DNA of 64,000 bases from JBJXGV01 sp046160485 (GTDB lineage Bacteria > Orphanbacterota > Orphanbacteria > JBJXGV01): assembly GCA_046160485.1 (NCBI GenBank), contig JBJXGV010000075.1, positions 1 through 64,000 of the forward strand, written 5' to 3'. Shown piece after piece: positions 44,531 through 52,900 of the stretch (positions are counted from its first letter, which is position 1; the number at the start of each line of letters is the position of its first letter). Made by a program: the position numbers and the translations under genes. The notes beneath the pieces are model-generated. The model searched no databases, had not been told where the DNA came from, and saw only the letters and a list, made by a program, of their open reading frames with translations.

Positions 44531-46003
44531 GTGAACATCGACACCGAGCGCTTGGCCCGTCGCTGCGAGCTCTTTCTCTTCGCGCTCCTCGCGGTCGCTG
44601 CTCTCCTCGCTGCTGTTGTCGGGCGGCCGAACGCCGACGAAGGGTGGTATCTCCACGCGGGTCGACGCGCGATCGCGGGCGACCTTCTCTATCGCGATTT
44701 CGCATTCACGCAGGCGCCGCTCTCACCATACGTCTTCGGCGCGGTGCAGGCGATCGTCCCGGGTCCGCGGGTGCGTTTGGGACGCGCGACATCGGTCCTG
44801 TTTCTTCTCGGCGCAGCGTGGTGCGCGCGCGGGTTCGCGCGACGCATCGGCGGCCGGGCGGCCGGCTCGCTCGCGCTCCTTCTGATTCTCGCAAGCCCAG
44901 ACTTTCTCTATTTCGCGGCCATCGTGAAGTCGTACGCGCTCTGCGCGTTCCTCCTCGCGCTCTCCGGGGCGCTGCTTTTCGACGAGCGCGGCGCGCGACG
45001 CGCTTGGGCTCCATTCCCCGCGGCGCTCGCGGCGGCGACGCGCCTCTCGCTCGCCCCCGTCGCGGCCGTCCTCCTCTTCGCGACCCTGCACGCGCGGCGC
45101 GAAGCGCTCGACGACGCCGGCCGCCGACGCGCGTTCGTCGCGTTCTTCCTGGGACTCTCGCCGCTCTTGCTCGCGCTCGCCGACCCACGCGCCTTCGTCG
45201 ATCAGGCGATCTTCTTCCACCTCGCGTTCACTACCGAGAACACGCTCCATGAGCAGGTGCGGCTGATCCAAGCGATGCACGCGCCGCTTCGTGGGGCGGC
45301 CGCCGTCGGGCTCGCCGCGCTCTGGTTTTGCGATCGCCGCGCTGCCGTGTGGCTCACCCTCGCGATCCCCGCGATCGTGCTGCCGAATTTCTGGCCGGCC
45401 GCGCATCACGCGGAGTATGTCGAGCTCGCGATACCGTTCGCCGCCGCCGTCGCGGCCGCGGGACTCACGCGCGTGCCTGGGCCGCGCGGGCTTCGATGGC
45501 TCGCCGCCGGTCTGTTCGCGGTGTGGGCGCTCGTTGCGGGCGCGCACCGACTCGACGATTGCTACGGGTTTCGCGATCTCGACGAACGCACGCACCGCTG
45601 GGATGCGCTCCGCCCCATCGAAGAGGCCGCCGCCGCAATCGACTCGCTCTCGACTCCCGGCGACACGCTCCTGACGTGGTGCACGATCGTGGCGGTCGAG
45701 GCGCGGCGCCCGGTTCCGCAGGGGCTCGACATGGCGCACTTCAGCTTCGCGCTCGCCGCACGCGCCGGCCACAGCGTCGTGGATCTTCACGAGTCACCCG
45801 AGGAGTTCGGCGCCGCGCTCGCCGCGCGCTACCGGCTTCTCTTCTGGGAGCGCGGCATGAATCGGATGCGATGGGTGCCCGCCGGTTTCTGGCGGCGCGC
45901 GTGGGGTCCGTTCCGCACTCTGCGCGAGTACGAGGGCTTCGGGCAGTGGCAGGGCGACGCGCTTCTCTTCGAGTCGAAGCGCTGGAGCGCGACGCGCGGT
46001 TGA
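44531..46003 (+). CDS. Polytopic membrane glycosyltransferase-like protein (GT-C)
   Basis: 490 residues from a GTG. About 10-11 hydrophobic segments cover residues 15-330. The first large loop holds GRPNADEGWYLHAGRRAIAGDLLYRDFAFTQAPLSPYVFG, where D-E-G in a first extracytoplasmic loop resembles the catalytic D/E of PMT/ArnT-like GT-C enzymes (GT39/GT83, DUF2029). A soluble C-terminal part of about 140 residues follows. It probably transfers a sugar from a polyprenyl phosphate donor on the outer face of the inner membrane. Acceptor unknown. It resembles the two genes at 31160 and 32559 in plan. Confidence 0.75.
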   Translation: MNIDTERLARRCELFLFALLAVAALLAAVVGRPNADEGWYLHAGRRAIAGDLLYRDFAFTQAPLSPYVFGAVQAIVPGPRVRLGRATSVLFLLGAAWCARGFARRIGGRAAGSLALLLILASPDFLYFAAIVKSYALCAFLLALSGALLFDERGARRAWAPFPAALAAATRLSLAPVAAVLLFATLHARREALDDAGRRRAFVAFFLGLSPLLLALADPRAFVDQAIFFHLAFTTENTLHEQVRLIQAMHAPLRGAAAVGLAALWFCDRRAAVWLTLAIPAIVLPNFWPAAHHAEYVELAIPFAAAVAAAGLTRVPGPRGLRWLAAGLFAVWALVAGAHRLDDCYGFRDLDERTHRWDALRPIEEAAAAIDSLSTPGDTLLTWCTIVAVEARRPVPQGLDMAHFSFALAARAGHSVVDLHESPEEFGAALAARYRLLFWERGMNRMRWVPAGFWRRAWGPFRTLREYEGFGQWQGDALLFESKRWSATRG

Positions 46004-46153
46004 AAGCGCGACCGCGTGACCGGCCGGAACCGGCTCGCGTGCGCCAGCGCGGCCGTGCGCGCCTCCGCGGGGCGCCTGGCACAGCCGCCGCCCGAGGCGC
46101 ATACTCCAAGCGGTGGACGGACCCTCCCGCCATCCGCCAGAGAGGAGGGCGCG

Positions 46154-46618
46154 ATGATCACGCTCTCGAAAATTCTCTGCCCGGTTGATTTTTCAGAGTA
46201 CTCGAAACACGCGCTGACCTACGCCGTCGCGCTTGCCGCTCAGTTTCGCGCGAAGCTCACCCTCGTTCACGTCATCGAGCCGATCCACTTGCCGGCCGAC
46301 ATCGCGCTCGGCGCCCCGGGGATTCTTCACTTTGAGGATGGCCTCGTGGAGCGCGCGCGCGCGCGGCTCGACAGCTTGGTCGACGTTGCAACCCTGGCCG
46401 AGCTTTCCGTGGAGACGCGCGTTCTCGAGGGTGTCGCGTTCGCCGAGATCGTGAAATTCGCGCGCGAGGAAAATACGGATCTCATCGTGCTCGCGACGCA
46501 TGGCCAGAGCGGAATCGCTCAGCTTCTTCTCGGGAGCACCGCGGAGAAGGTGGTGCGAAAGGCGCCGTGTCCCGTGCTCACCGTGAAGAGCCCCGAGCAC
46601 GAGTTCGTCACGCCGTAG
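46154..46618 (+). CDS. Universal stress protein (UspA family)
   Basis: 154 residues with AGAGGAGG before the ATG. The Rossmann-like fold begins ITLSKILCPVDFSEYSKHALTYAVALAAQFRAKLTLVHVIEP. The ATP-binding signature G-x2-G-x9-G-S/T is present in THGQSGIAQLLLGSTAEKVVRKAPCPVLTVK, so it is an ATP-binding type. It is a cytoplasmic stress-survival protein in general terms. Its 3' end overlaps the convergent TIGR02757 gene by 11 bases. Confidence 0.93.
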   Translation: MITLSKILCPVDFSEYSKHALTYAVALAAQFRAKLTLVHVIEPIHLPADIALGAPGILHFEDGLVERARARLDSLVDVATLAELSVETRVLEGVAFAEIVKFAREENTDLIVLATHGQSGIAQLLLGSTAEKVVRKAPCPVLTVKSPEHEFVTP

Positions 46619-47537
46619 CGGCGCGCAGTGATCGATACAGATGGCATGCGGGGCGCAGCTCGCACGCGAGGCACTTCGCCACGTCGTGCCGCGTCGGGCA
46701 GGCCTCGAGGATTCCGAGACGGCATAGCGAGAAATCGTAGCGCGTCGGATCGTGCGGAGAGAAAGCGCGAAGCGATGCGGTGACGTCCTCGGCCATCTTC
46801 CAGTTCGCGGACTTGCGGCTCGAGAGCCCGAGGTTTCGCGAGATGCGCGCGACGTGCGTATCGAGAGGCATGATGAGGTCCGCAGGCGAGACAGACTGCC
46901 ACACGCCGCGATCGAGCGCGTCGTTACGCCGGGTCATCCATCGCAGATAGAGATTGAGCCGCTTGCATGCGCTGCCGGATGCGGGATCGGGGAGGAAGAA
47001 CGCGAGACCGCGCGAGCGAGTCGAGGCCGCCGCGCCGCGCGGCGCGAGGGCGCGCAGCTCGCCCACGAAGCCGGAGAGAGCGTCGCGCATCGCGGCCGGT
47101 TTGCCGGGTGCGTACGAGCGCAGAAAGAGTGCCTCCACCGAGCCGTCGCGCGCGAGGACGCGCTGCAGTACCACGATGAGCGCCACGATATCTTCGGCCC
47201 GGCTCCAGCGGTGCACGAATCCGTGGAAGCGCGCGGCATCGCGCTCGGCGCGAAACTGCCGCACGCTCGCGGCGGGGGACGCGCCGAGCGTGTCGAGCAC
47301 GCGCCCGACGCTCGCGAGGATCCCATCGACGCGCCCGTACGCGAGAAGCGCCGCGAAGAGTCCGGCGATTTCGATGTCGTCCGGCCGCGAATAGCGATGA
47401 AGAAACAGAAGCGGATCGCGCGCGAGCCGGTCGGCGGTGTGATAGCGCTGAAAGACGTCCTCGAGATAGTTTCCGAGCGAACTTTTCGCGGCGCGACGAC
47501 GCGGCAAGGGGATTTTTTTCTGGACTTGGACTCTCAT
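46608..47537 (-). CDS. TIGR02757 (DUF2400) family protein with Fe-S-like cysteines
   Basis: 309 residues. Family features include LFLHRYSRPDDIEIAGLFAALLAYGRVDGILASVGRVL near the N-terminus and RLNLYLRWMTRRNDALDRGVW, then LIMPLDTHVARISRNLGL, a helix-hairpin-like segment related to HhH-GPD DNA glycosylases. The C-terminus has four Cys (CRLGILEACPTRHDVAKCLACELRPAC), as in endonuclease III-type [4Fe-4S] clusters. The biological role is unknown, but DNA repair is a reasonable guess. The start codon lies in AT-rich DNA without a clear ribosome site. The first 20 residues are basic. Confidence 0.88.
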   Translation of the reverse strand: MRVQVQKKIPLPRRRAAKSSLGNYLEDVFQRYHTADRLARDPLLFLHRYSRPDDIEIAGLFAALLAYGRVDGILASVGRVLDTLGASPAASVRQFRAERDAARFHGFVHRWSRAEDIVALIVVLQRVLARDGSVEALFLRSYAPGKPAAMRDALSGFVGELRALAPRGAAASTRSRGLAFFLPDPASGSACKRLNLYLRWMTRRNDALDRGVWQSVSPADLIMPLDTHVARISRNLGLSSRKSANWKMAEDVTASLRAFSPHDPTRYDFSLCRLGILEACPTRHDVAKCLACELRPACHLYRSLRAATA

Positions 47538-47654
47538 GTAATTTATTCTCCGGCTTTGCTAGATCTTAACAACTCAGCGCATACACCTCGGTGGCTCTTT
47601 TCGATCGTGTTCTAAAGAGCGGAGGAGCGATCAGCGGATCTAGGGGCAAATCGG

Positions 47655-47690
47655 AAACCGGAGGGCTCACGCCCTCCGGTTTAATGTTTT
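47655..47690 (+). terminator. Strong hairpin terminator with no upstream gene
   Basis: AAACCGGAGGGC and GCCCTCCGGTTT form a perfect 12-bp stem with a TCAC loop, followed by TTAATGTTTT. On the plus strand no annotated gene precedes it, since the TIGR02757 gene is divergent. It may end a short untranslated RNA that begins in the AT-rich DNA around 47540-47600. Confidence 0.7.
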
Positions 47691-47740
47691 CCGCGCGTCC
47701 CGCCGCGTCGTTCGCGCACGTTTGGCCTTGATTGCCCGGT

Positions 47741-47769
47741 TGCATCCTCGCCCGGTGCGGGGTAGAGTT
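47741..47769 (+). promoter_or_regulatory. Likely promoter of the TonB/ExbB operon
   Basis: TTGCAT (47741-47746) and TAGAGT (47764-47769) lie 17 bases apart. The start of transcription would be near 47776, about 120 bases before the first ATG of the operon at 47899. Confidence 0.45.
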
Positions 47770-47898
47770 GCGCCCGGAACGTGAACGTGCTGTCCTCCTC
47801 GGAACGATTTCCGCAATTGGGTGGCAAGTGATCGAGCTACTCGCGGGCTCTGCCAGCCGGGTGGCGGTCCAAAGCTGTCGCAAAAGGAGTTGAGGTTC

Positions 47899-48507
47899 AT
47901 GTCGCCCTCCGGAGCCCGGCGCGGCAAGCCGCGCGGTATCTTCGAGCCCAAGCCGAACCCTTGGCTTGCCCGATCCCTCGAGCGGGTGTGGTATCTGCTG
48001 CTTCCCCTTTTGGGCGTCTGGTTCGCCGAGGCGAACTTCATCCAGCCGAATGTCTCGGAGATCCGGAATGAAGGGATCATCTCGCGCCTTAAGAACGAGT
48101 CCGCGGGCCGCAAACTCCTCAATGAAATGAACGCCGCCGAGTCGGCGATTCGCGCCGCGATGTTCGAGCGCGACAGCGTGCTGGCGCCCGCGATCGCGCG
48201 GCGCGTCTTCATGGTCGACAGCCTGCGCACGATCGCGCGCGGCGAAACGACGAAGGTCGATCAGATCATCGCGCTCATCGACTCGCTCGACGGTCTCACC
48301 GCGCGTTATCAGGAAGAGACGGCGGCGCTCGGCGATTCGCTCGTCGCTCTGAAGCAGCAGAAGGCCGATGTCGAAGCGAGCGTGCTGGCCACGGCCGACA
48401 GTCTCGGGCGCGTCCGCGCGCGCGTGAATGAGACGTGGACGAAGGTGAACGCGCTCAACGCATCACGAAACGCTCGTTCCGGCCAGATCAAGAAGCCGAC
48501 GGGCTAG
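47899..48507 (+). CDS. Membrane-anchored coiled-coil protein, TonB operon gene 1
   Basis: About 202 residues with AAAGGAG before the ATG at MSPSGARR. One TM at about 30-47 (VWYLLLPLLGVWFAEANF) is preceded by basic residues, so the C-terminus is probably periplasmic. Residues 60-200 are a long heptad-rich helix (NEMNAAESAIRAAMFERD, QEETAALGDSLVALKQQKADVEASV), a predicted coiled coil. No catalytic motif. It is the first gene of the run that leads to ExbB, ExbD and TonB and may be a structural or spacer subunit of that envelope machine. Confidence 0.75.
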   Translation: MSPSGARRGKPRGIFEPKPNPWLARSLERVWYLLLPLLGVWFAEANFIQPNVSEIRNEGIISRLKNESAGRKLLNEMNAAESAIRAAMFERDSVLAPAIARRVFMVDSLRTIARGETTKVDQIIALIDSLDGLTARYQEETAALGDSLVALKQQKADVEASVLATADSLGRVRARVNETWTKVNALNASRNARSGQIKKPTG

Positions 48508-48524
48508 CCGGGAGATCGAGAGCC

Positions 48525-49535
48525 TTGGCAGCAGCAACACAAAGCAAGCCAGATCCGAGCGCGACCCACCCTCTTGCGGATCGCCGCTATCTCAAGAGGG
48601 GGCCGGCGCTGCCGTATCGCGGCACCGAACTCTTGCTTGTCCTTTTGGATCTCGCGGTCATCTTCTTCGGCGTGAAGGGTGTCGAGTCGTTTCACGCCCA
48701 TCGGAAGGGCGACCGGCTCATCTCGGAGGCGAAGACGGAGGAAGCTGCGGCGCGCAAGGCCGAGGCCGAGATGATCGCTTTCCGCACGGGCCGCCGCGAC
48801 TCTCTCGATGTCGCCAAGAAGGGCGTCTTGGAGGCCCGCCACGCCGATAGCCTCCGCATCGCCGATCTCGACACGTTGGTCGTCCTCGTAGTCGAAGACA
48901 TCGAAGGCGTCCGCGCGGAGTACTCGCGGGTCGTCGGTCGCTCGAGCGAAGCGACCGCGAAGAAGTCGGCCGCACTCAAGGATCGAAACAAGGCCGCCGC
49001 GAAATTGCCGGGCGTACAGACTGAAATCGAACTCGCGCTCTTGCGGCGCGAGGCGTTCGAGGACTCGATCAGGACGGAGTGGCCGAAGATCGCCGAGGCG
49101 GAACACGCGTATCAGGTGGCGCTCTCCGAGCGGCCCGAGGTCGTCGTGCCCCAGACGAGTTCCGCATCGGTCGGAACTCAGGTCGCGTCGGGCGATCTCT
49201 TCGCAACGGTCGGGCTCGGGCGCACGTTCTTCAACGTCGGCCGCGGACAGTTCGGCCTCTCGGGGTTAGCGGGCTTCGGCGCGAATCGCACATCGGTCAG
49301 CGGCGGCGGGCTTTTCTTCAACGTCCCCGTTTTCAGCCAGCGCGCTTCGCTCGACATCGGCTCAGGCGCCACCGTGAGCGTCGAAGAAGACGGTGCGTCG
49401 AGCGCCAGCCCGTACCTTTCGGGCAGCCTTCGCTACTCGCTCAGCAAGGACAAGCGCCTCTTCTTCCTCGGCGACAGCCGCGTCGACCGTGATCGCGTGT
49501 GGACCGGTGTCGGCATCGGGTTGGGGAGACGGTAA
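48525..49535 (+). CDS. Membrane-anchored coiled-coil protein with beta-rich C-terminus
   Basis: About 336 residues. The best start is TTG 48525 with GGAG upstream; no ATG or GTG is suitably placed. A TM lies at about 34-52 (TELLLVLLDLAVIFFGV). A coiled coil follows (60-200: EAKTEEAAARKAEAEMIAFRT, EATAKKSAALKDRNKAAAKL). The last 125 residues change to Gly-rich amphipathic strands (VGLGRTFFNVGRGQFGLSGLAGFGANR to VWTGVGIGLGRR) that look like outer-membrane barrel strands. It shares its overall plan with the gene before it, so the pair may be diverged duplicates. It may span from inner membrane toward the outer membrane. Function unknown. Confidence 0.65.
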   Translation: MAAATQSKPDPSATHPLADRRYLKRGPALPYRGTELLLVLLDLAVIFFGVKGVESFHAHRKGDRLISEAKTEEAAARKAEAEMIAFRTGRRDSLDVAKKGVLEARHADSLRIADLDTLVVLVVEDIEGVRAEYSRVVGRSSEATAKKSAALKDRNKAAAKLPGVQTEIELALLRREAFEDSIRTEWPKIAEAEHAYQVALSERPEVVVPQTSSASVGTQVASGDLFATVGLGRTFFNVGRGQFGLSGLAGFGANRTSVSGGGLFFNVPVFSQRASLDIGSGATVSVEEDGASSASPYLSGSLRYSLSKDKRLFFLGDSRVDRDRVWTGVGIGLGRR

Positions 49536-49538
49536 GCG

Positions 49539-50543
49539 ATGACCGATTCGCTCCGCGACCACGACGCGCCGCCGCCGCCTCCTCCTCCGTCCGCGATGGC
49601 GCGCATCCTCGATGGCCTCGTCCGGCGCCGCGCGGTTCTCTACATCGTTTTCATCGCCGCGATCGCGGTGTGGAAGCTTTGGCCGTCGATGGAGACGACG
49701 ATGAAGCGGCTCGATGGAGTCGGGAAGTCGTCCGACGGGCAAATCGTTCTTTCCGGCGCCGACAACGCTCCGTCGCTCGTGATTGAAACGATCGCGCAAT
49801 TCAAAACCCAGTACCCGAAGATCGACATGTCGATGACGGGCGGAGGAACCATCACCGCGCTCGAAGATCTGCTCAATGGACGCGCCGACGTGGCGATTCT
49901 CTCCCGCCCGCCGACCGCGCGCGAAGAGGAGATCGCGCTCGGCCGCGGCGACTCGCTTCTCGTCTTTCCGGTCGCGCTCGGCGGCATCTCGATTCTCGCG
50001 CATCGCTCCGGCGGGCCCGCGACGCTCTCCGTCGATCAACTCAAGGAACTCCTCGAACGCGGGCTCGGCGACGCCACGATGGCGGGCCGCACGTTTCGCG
50101 TTTACGGCCCCGATCCGAACGGCGGATTGTGGAATGCGCTGCTCGCGCGGCTCGACGTTCAGACGGCGCTTCAGCCGGTGTACACCTCGCTGCCCGATGG
50201 CGAGGCGGTTCTCGCGGCCGTTCGCAGCGATCCCGCGTCGATCGGTTTCGCCAGCGACCTCACGTTCGACCTCGCCGAGAGCGATCCGGATATCGCGGAA
50301 GTTGCGCTCGTCGTCGAGGCCGGCACGTCGCTCGCACCGACGAAGTCGAACATCGTGAGCGGTAGCTATCCGCTGTTTCACTACGTATACATGTGCACGA
50401 CGGCTCGCCGCGGCCCGCTGGCCGCGGGGTTCGTCACGTACTATTCGCAGTCGACGGGGCAGAAGTGGGTCGCGCGCCGCGGTTTCATGCCGGCTCGCTT
50501 GCCCGTAAGAGAGATCCGTCTGACGGGAGGCACGGCATCGTGA
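49539..50543 (+). CDS. PstS-like phosphate-binding domain protein, membrane-anchored
   Basis: 334 residues. A Pro-rich N-terminus and a TM at about 33-48 (AVLYIVFIAAIAVWKLW) are followed by a periplasmic substrate-binding fold of the PstS type: IVLSGADNAPSLVIETIAQFKTQYPKIDMSMTGGGTITALEDLLNGRADVAILSRPPT and a C-terminal GFVTYYSQSTGQKWVARRGFMP. In place of a cleaved signal it keeps a membrane anchor. No Pst permease or ATPase is near, so it is unlikely to serve an ABC importer. I recall PstS-like genes beside TonB/ExbBD genes in Bacteroidetes; the role there is unclear. Confidence 0.85.
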   Translation: MTDSLRDHDAPPPPPPPSAMARILDGLVRRRAVLYIVFIAAIAVWKLWPSMETTMKRLDGVGKSSDGQIVLSGADNAPSLVIETIAQFKTQYPKIDMSMTGGGTITALEDLLNGRADVAILSRPPTAREEEIALGRGDSLLVFPVALGGISILAHRSGGPATLSVDQLKELLERGLGDATMAGRTFRVYGPDPNGGLWNALLARLDVQTALQPVYTSLPDGEAVLAAVRSDPASIGFASDLTFDLAESDPDIAEVALVVEAGTSLAPTKSNIVSGSYPLFHYVYMCTTARRGPLAAGFVTYYSQSTGQKWVARRGFMPARLPVREIRLTGGTAS

Positions 50544-50578
50544 CCGCCGCCCGTTCGAATTCACGAAAGGAGAGAATC

Positions 50579-52444
50579 ATGTCCAGCAAGCACCGTTCAA
50601 TCGGACTGCGTCGTCTGGCGCGTTCGATGAGGCTGGGCTCTATCGCACTCATCGCTGTCGCGTTGGTCGGGCTCGTGTCCGGCGCCGCGCTCGCGGAAAA
50701 GCGAAGCTACAAGTACGAGACCGATCCCGTTCGCCTCGGGCTCAAGAGTATCGACAACGGTGAATACGCCGAGGCGAAGGCGCAATTCGACGAGGCGATC
50801 GCAAGCGAGTGGCGCATTCCGGACGCGCACCGCGGCCTCGGAGAAATCTTCTTCCTTCAGTCGTTGTACGACGAGGCCGAGCACGAATTCCGGCTTGCGA
50901 CCGAAGGCGAAAAGCCGGTCGCGGAGGCTTTCGCGGGACTCGGGCTGATCGCGCTTCGTCGCGAGCAGAAGGACGAGGCTGAAGCCGCGTTCCGGAAGGC
51001 GCTCGCGATCGACGACGATCTCTGGCGCGCGGAATACGGGCTCGGGCTGCTCGCGCTCGGCAAAGGCGACGTCGCCGGCGCGCAAGCGCTCCTGGACTCC
51101 GGCAAGAAGAAGAAGGGCGTCGAGGAGGGTGAGCACCTCTTCGAGCAGGGGCAGGCGCTTCTCTTGCTCGCGAAGGGCGACACCGACGCGGCGGAAGCAC
51201 ACGCGCTGCGCGCGTTCGACTTGGCGCCGAGCAACCCCGACGTGGTCGTAACGCTCGGCGAGGTCTATGAAAAGAAGGGTGTGCGCGCGCTTGCGATCCA
51301 AAAATTCGAGGGGATCATCGCCGACCCGAATTTCGCGGGGAAGAAGGCGCAACTCCACTACCGTCTCGGCGTTCTGTACGAACGCGAGCAGCGCTTCCGC
51401 GAAGCCGCCGAGAGTTTCCAGCGCGCGGTCACGGCCGATTCGATGCTCGCGGACGCGTACCTCCACGTCGGTGTGATCTTCGCGACCGCGAAGCAGTGGG
51501 ACTCGGCGCTGCGGGCCTTCCGGCAGTTTACGCAGATCGCGCCGGGAGTCGCGGAAGGGCATCGCCGGCTGTCCGAGGCGTGCGTGCGTCTGCGGAACAC
51601 GGGGCTCGACAGCCTCGCGTACGCCGAAGCCAAGCGCGCGATCGAACTCGAGCCCGCGAGCGACCAAAATAAGCTGGCGCTCGCCCGCGCGACGGCGCGT
51701 CTTCGCGAGCAGGCGGATGTCGCGCTCGAACTCTACGACGCGATCGAGCCCGACAAGATCGAAGCACTCGACGACCTCTTGCTCGGCAACCTCTACTTGC
51801 AGCCGACGGATTCGCGCGACTACGACAAGGCGCGCGAACACTTCAGCTCGGCGCTCGCCGCGGATTCGTCGTTCACGGAGATCTACAGCCGGCTCGGAAT
51901 CGTCGATCTCTTGCAGCAAGACTGGCTCTCCGCCGAGGAGAACTTCGCGATCGCCATCGAAAAGAATCCGAACTCGGTGCAAGACCGCGTGAATCTTGGC
52001 CAGGCGAAGCTGCAGCTTCGCACGTCCGAGAAGTACGAAGAGGCGGCCGCGCTGTTTAAGGAGGCGCACGATCTCGCGCCGCAGGCGATCGACCCGCTCG
52101 TTCTGCTCGCGCAGGCGCAGACATTCATGGAGCAATACGACGAAGCGGTCGCGACGTACGGCGAGGCGCTCGGCATCGACCCGAAGAATGGCACCGCGCT
52201 CGGCGGCCGCGGGTTTATTCTCCTGCGGAACGAGCGGTTCGTGGAAGCCGAGGTCGATTTGAAGGGCGCGACCTCTGTGAAGCCCGACGTCGATCGGTAT
52301 TGGGCGCTCCTCGGGCAGGCGTATCACTTCCAAGGAAAAATTCTTGAGGCGCGTTCGGCGTACGATCGCGCACTTGCAATCAATCCGGGCAACGGCGACG
52401 CGCGCGAGGGGAAGAACGCGCTCGCCGGAAGCGCCGGTCAGTAG
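50579..52444 (+). CDS. Exported tetratricopeptide-repeat protein
   Basis: About 621 residues with GAAAGGAGAG before the ATG at MSSKHRS. A signal peptide ends near residue 39 (GAALAEK). The rest is made of about 14-16 TPR units of 34 residues, for example AHRGLGEIFFLQSLYDEAEHEFRLA, AFAGLGLIALRREQKDEAEAAFRKALAID and YSRLGIVDLLQQDWLSAEENFAIAIEKNP. TPR superhelices bind partner proteins. Its place in the TonB operon suggests a periplasmic scaffold for the complex. No enzymatic domain. Confidence 0.9.
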   Translation: MSSKHRSIGLRRLARSMRLGSIALIAVALVGLVSGAALAEKRSYKYETDPVRLGLKSIDNGEYAEAKAQFDEAIASEWRIPDAHRGLGEIFFLQSLYDEAEHEFRLATEGEKPVAEAFAGLGLIALRREQKDEAEAAFRKALAIDDDLWRAEYGLGLLALGKGDVAGAQALLDSGKKKKGVEEGEHLFEQGQALLLLAKGDTDAAEAHALRAFDLAPSNPDVVVTLGEVYEKKGVRALAIQKFEGIIADPNFAGKKAQLHYRLGVLYEREQRFREAAESFQRAVTADSMLADAYLHVGVIFATAKQWDSALRAFRQFTQIAPGVAEGHRRLSEACVRLRNTGLDSLAYAEAKRAIELEPASDQNKLALARATARLREQADVALELYDAIEPDKIEALDDLLLGNLYLQPTDSRDYDKAREHFSSALAADSSFTEIYSRLGIVDLLQQDWLSAEENFAIAIEKNPNSVQDRVNLGQAKLQLRTSEKYEEAAALFKEAHDLAPQAIDPLVLLAQAQTFMEQYDEAVATYGEALGIDPKNGTALGGRGFILLRNERFVEAEVDLKGATSVKPDVDRYWALLGQAYHFQGKILEARSAYDRALAINPGNGDAREGKNALAGSAGQ

Positions 52445-52475
52445 TACCTAGGCCAAGAGGAAGGAGGCGTTTGTC

Positions 52476-52847
52476 GTGGGATATCATGTCTCCACACAGG
52501 ACGGGATCTCCGTTATCGAGCTGTCTGGAGATTTCTGGGGAGGCGAGGAGACGCGTAAGATCGCGGATGCGTTTCGCCAGCTCGTCGAAGGAGGCAACGG
52601 GCGAATCGTGGTCGACCTCGGCAAGACGGGCTACCTCAACTCGACGGCGCTTGGAGTCCTCGTCAGTTTGCACACGAGCGTAAGCCGCCTGGGCGGCAAG
52701 CTCGCGCTCGCGAATATTTCGAAGAAGATCCACAACGTTTTTCTAATCACGAAACTCGCGTTCGTTTTCGACACGTACGACACCGTTCCGGAGGCCAGCG
52801 AGTCTCTGAAGAAGTGGACACCGCCGGCCGCTGCTGGAGGCATCTAA
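52476..52847 (+). CDS. STAS-domain anti-sigma factor antagonist-like protein
   Basis: 123 residues from GTG 52476, with AAGGAGG nine bases upstream. The STAS fold is clear: GISVIELSGDFWGGEETRKIADAFRQLVEGGNGRIVVDLGKTGYLNSTALGVLVSLHTSV, where Ser56 corresponds to the phosphorylated Ser of SpoIIAA-type proteins. KLALANISKKIHNVFLITKLAFVFDTYDT follows. No cognate anti-sigma factor or phosphatase is nearby. Its place between a TPR protein and ExbB suggests it modulates this operon's machine or its expression. Confidence 0.88.
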   Translation: MGYHVSTQDGISVIELSGDFWGGEETRKIADAFRQLVEGGNGRIVVDLGKTGYLNSTALGVLVSLHTSVSRLGGKLALANISKKIHNVFLITKLAFVFDTYDTVPEASESLKKWTPPAAAGGI

Positions 52848-52900
52848 GGTTCGTGCTTAGCTGCCCCGAGTAAGGGCGCAGAAAGGAGATTCCACGGTAT

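Larger units (their letters stand above)
47538..47898. other. Intergenic region with orphan terminator and operon promoter
   Basis: No coding gene is supported. The left part (47538-47580) is notably AT-rich for this genome. It is followed by a perfect hairpin terminator at 47655-47682 that belongs to neither flanking gene. The right part carries a likely promoter at 47741-47769 for the TonB operon. Confidence 0.5.

Noticed and set aside
49539..50543. Pst phosphate ABC transporter locus
   Set aside because: The binding-protein-like domain is membrane-anchored, and no pstC, pstA, pstB or phoU gene is present.
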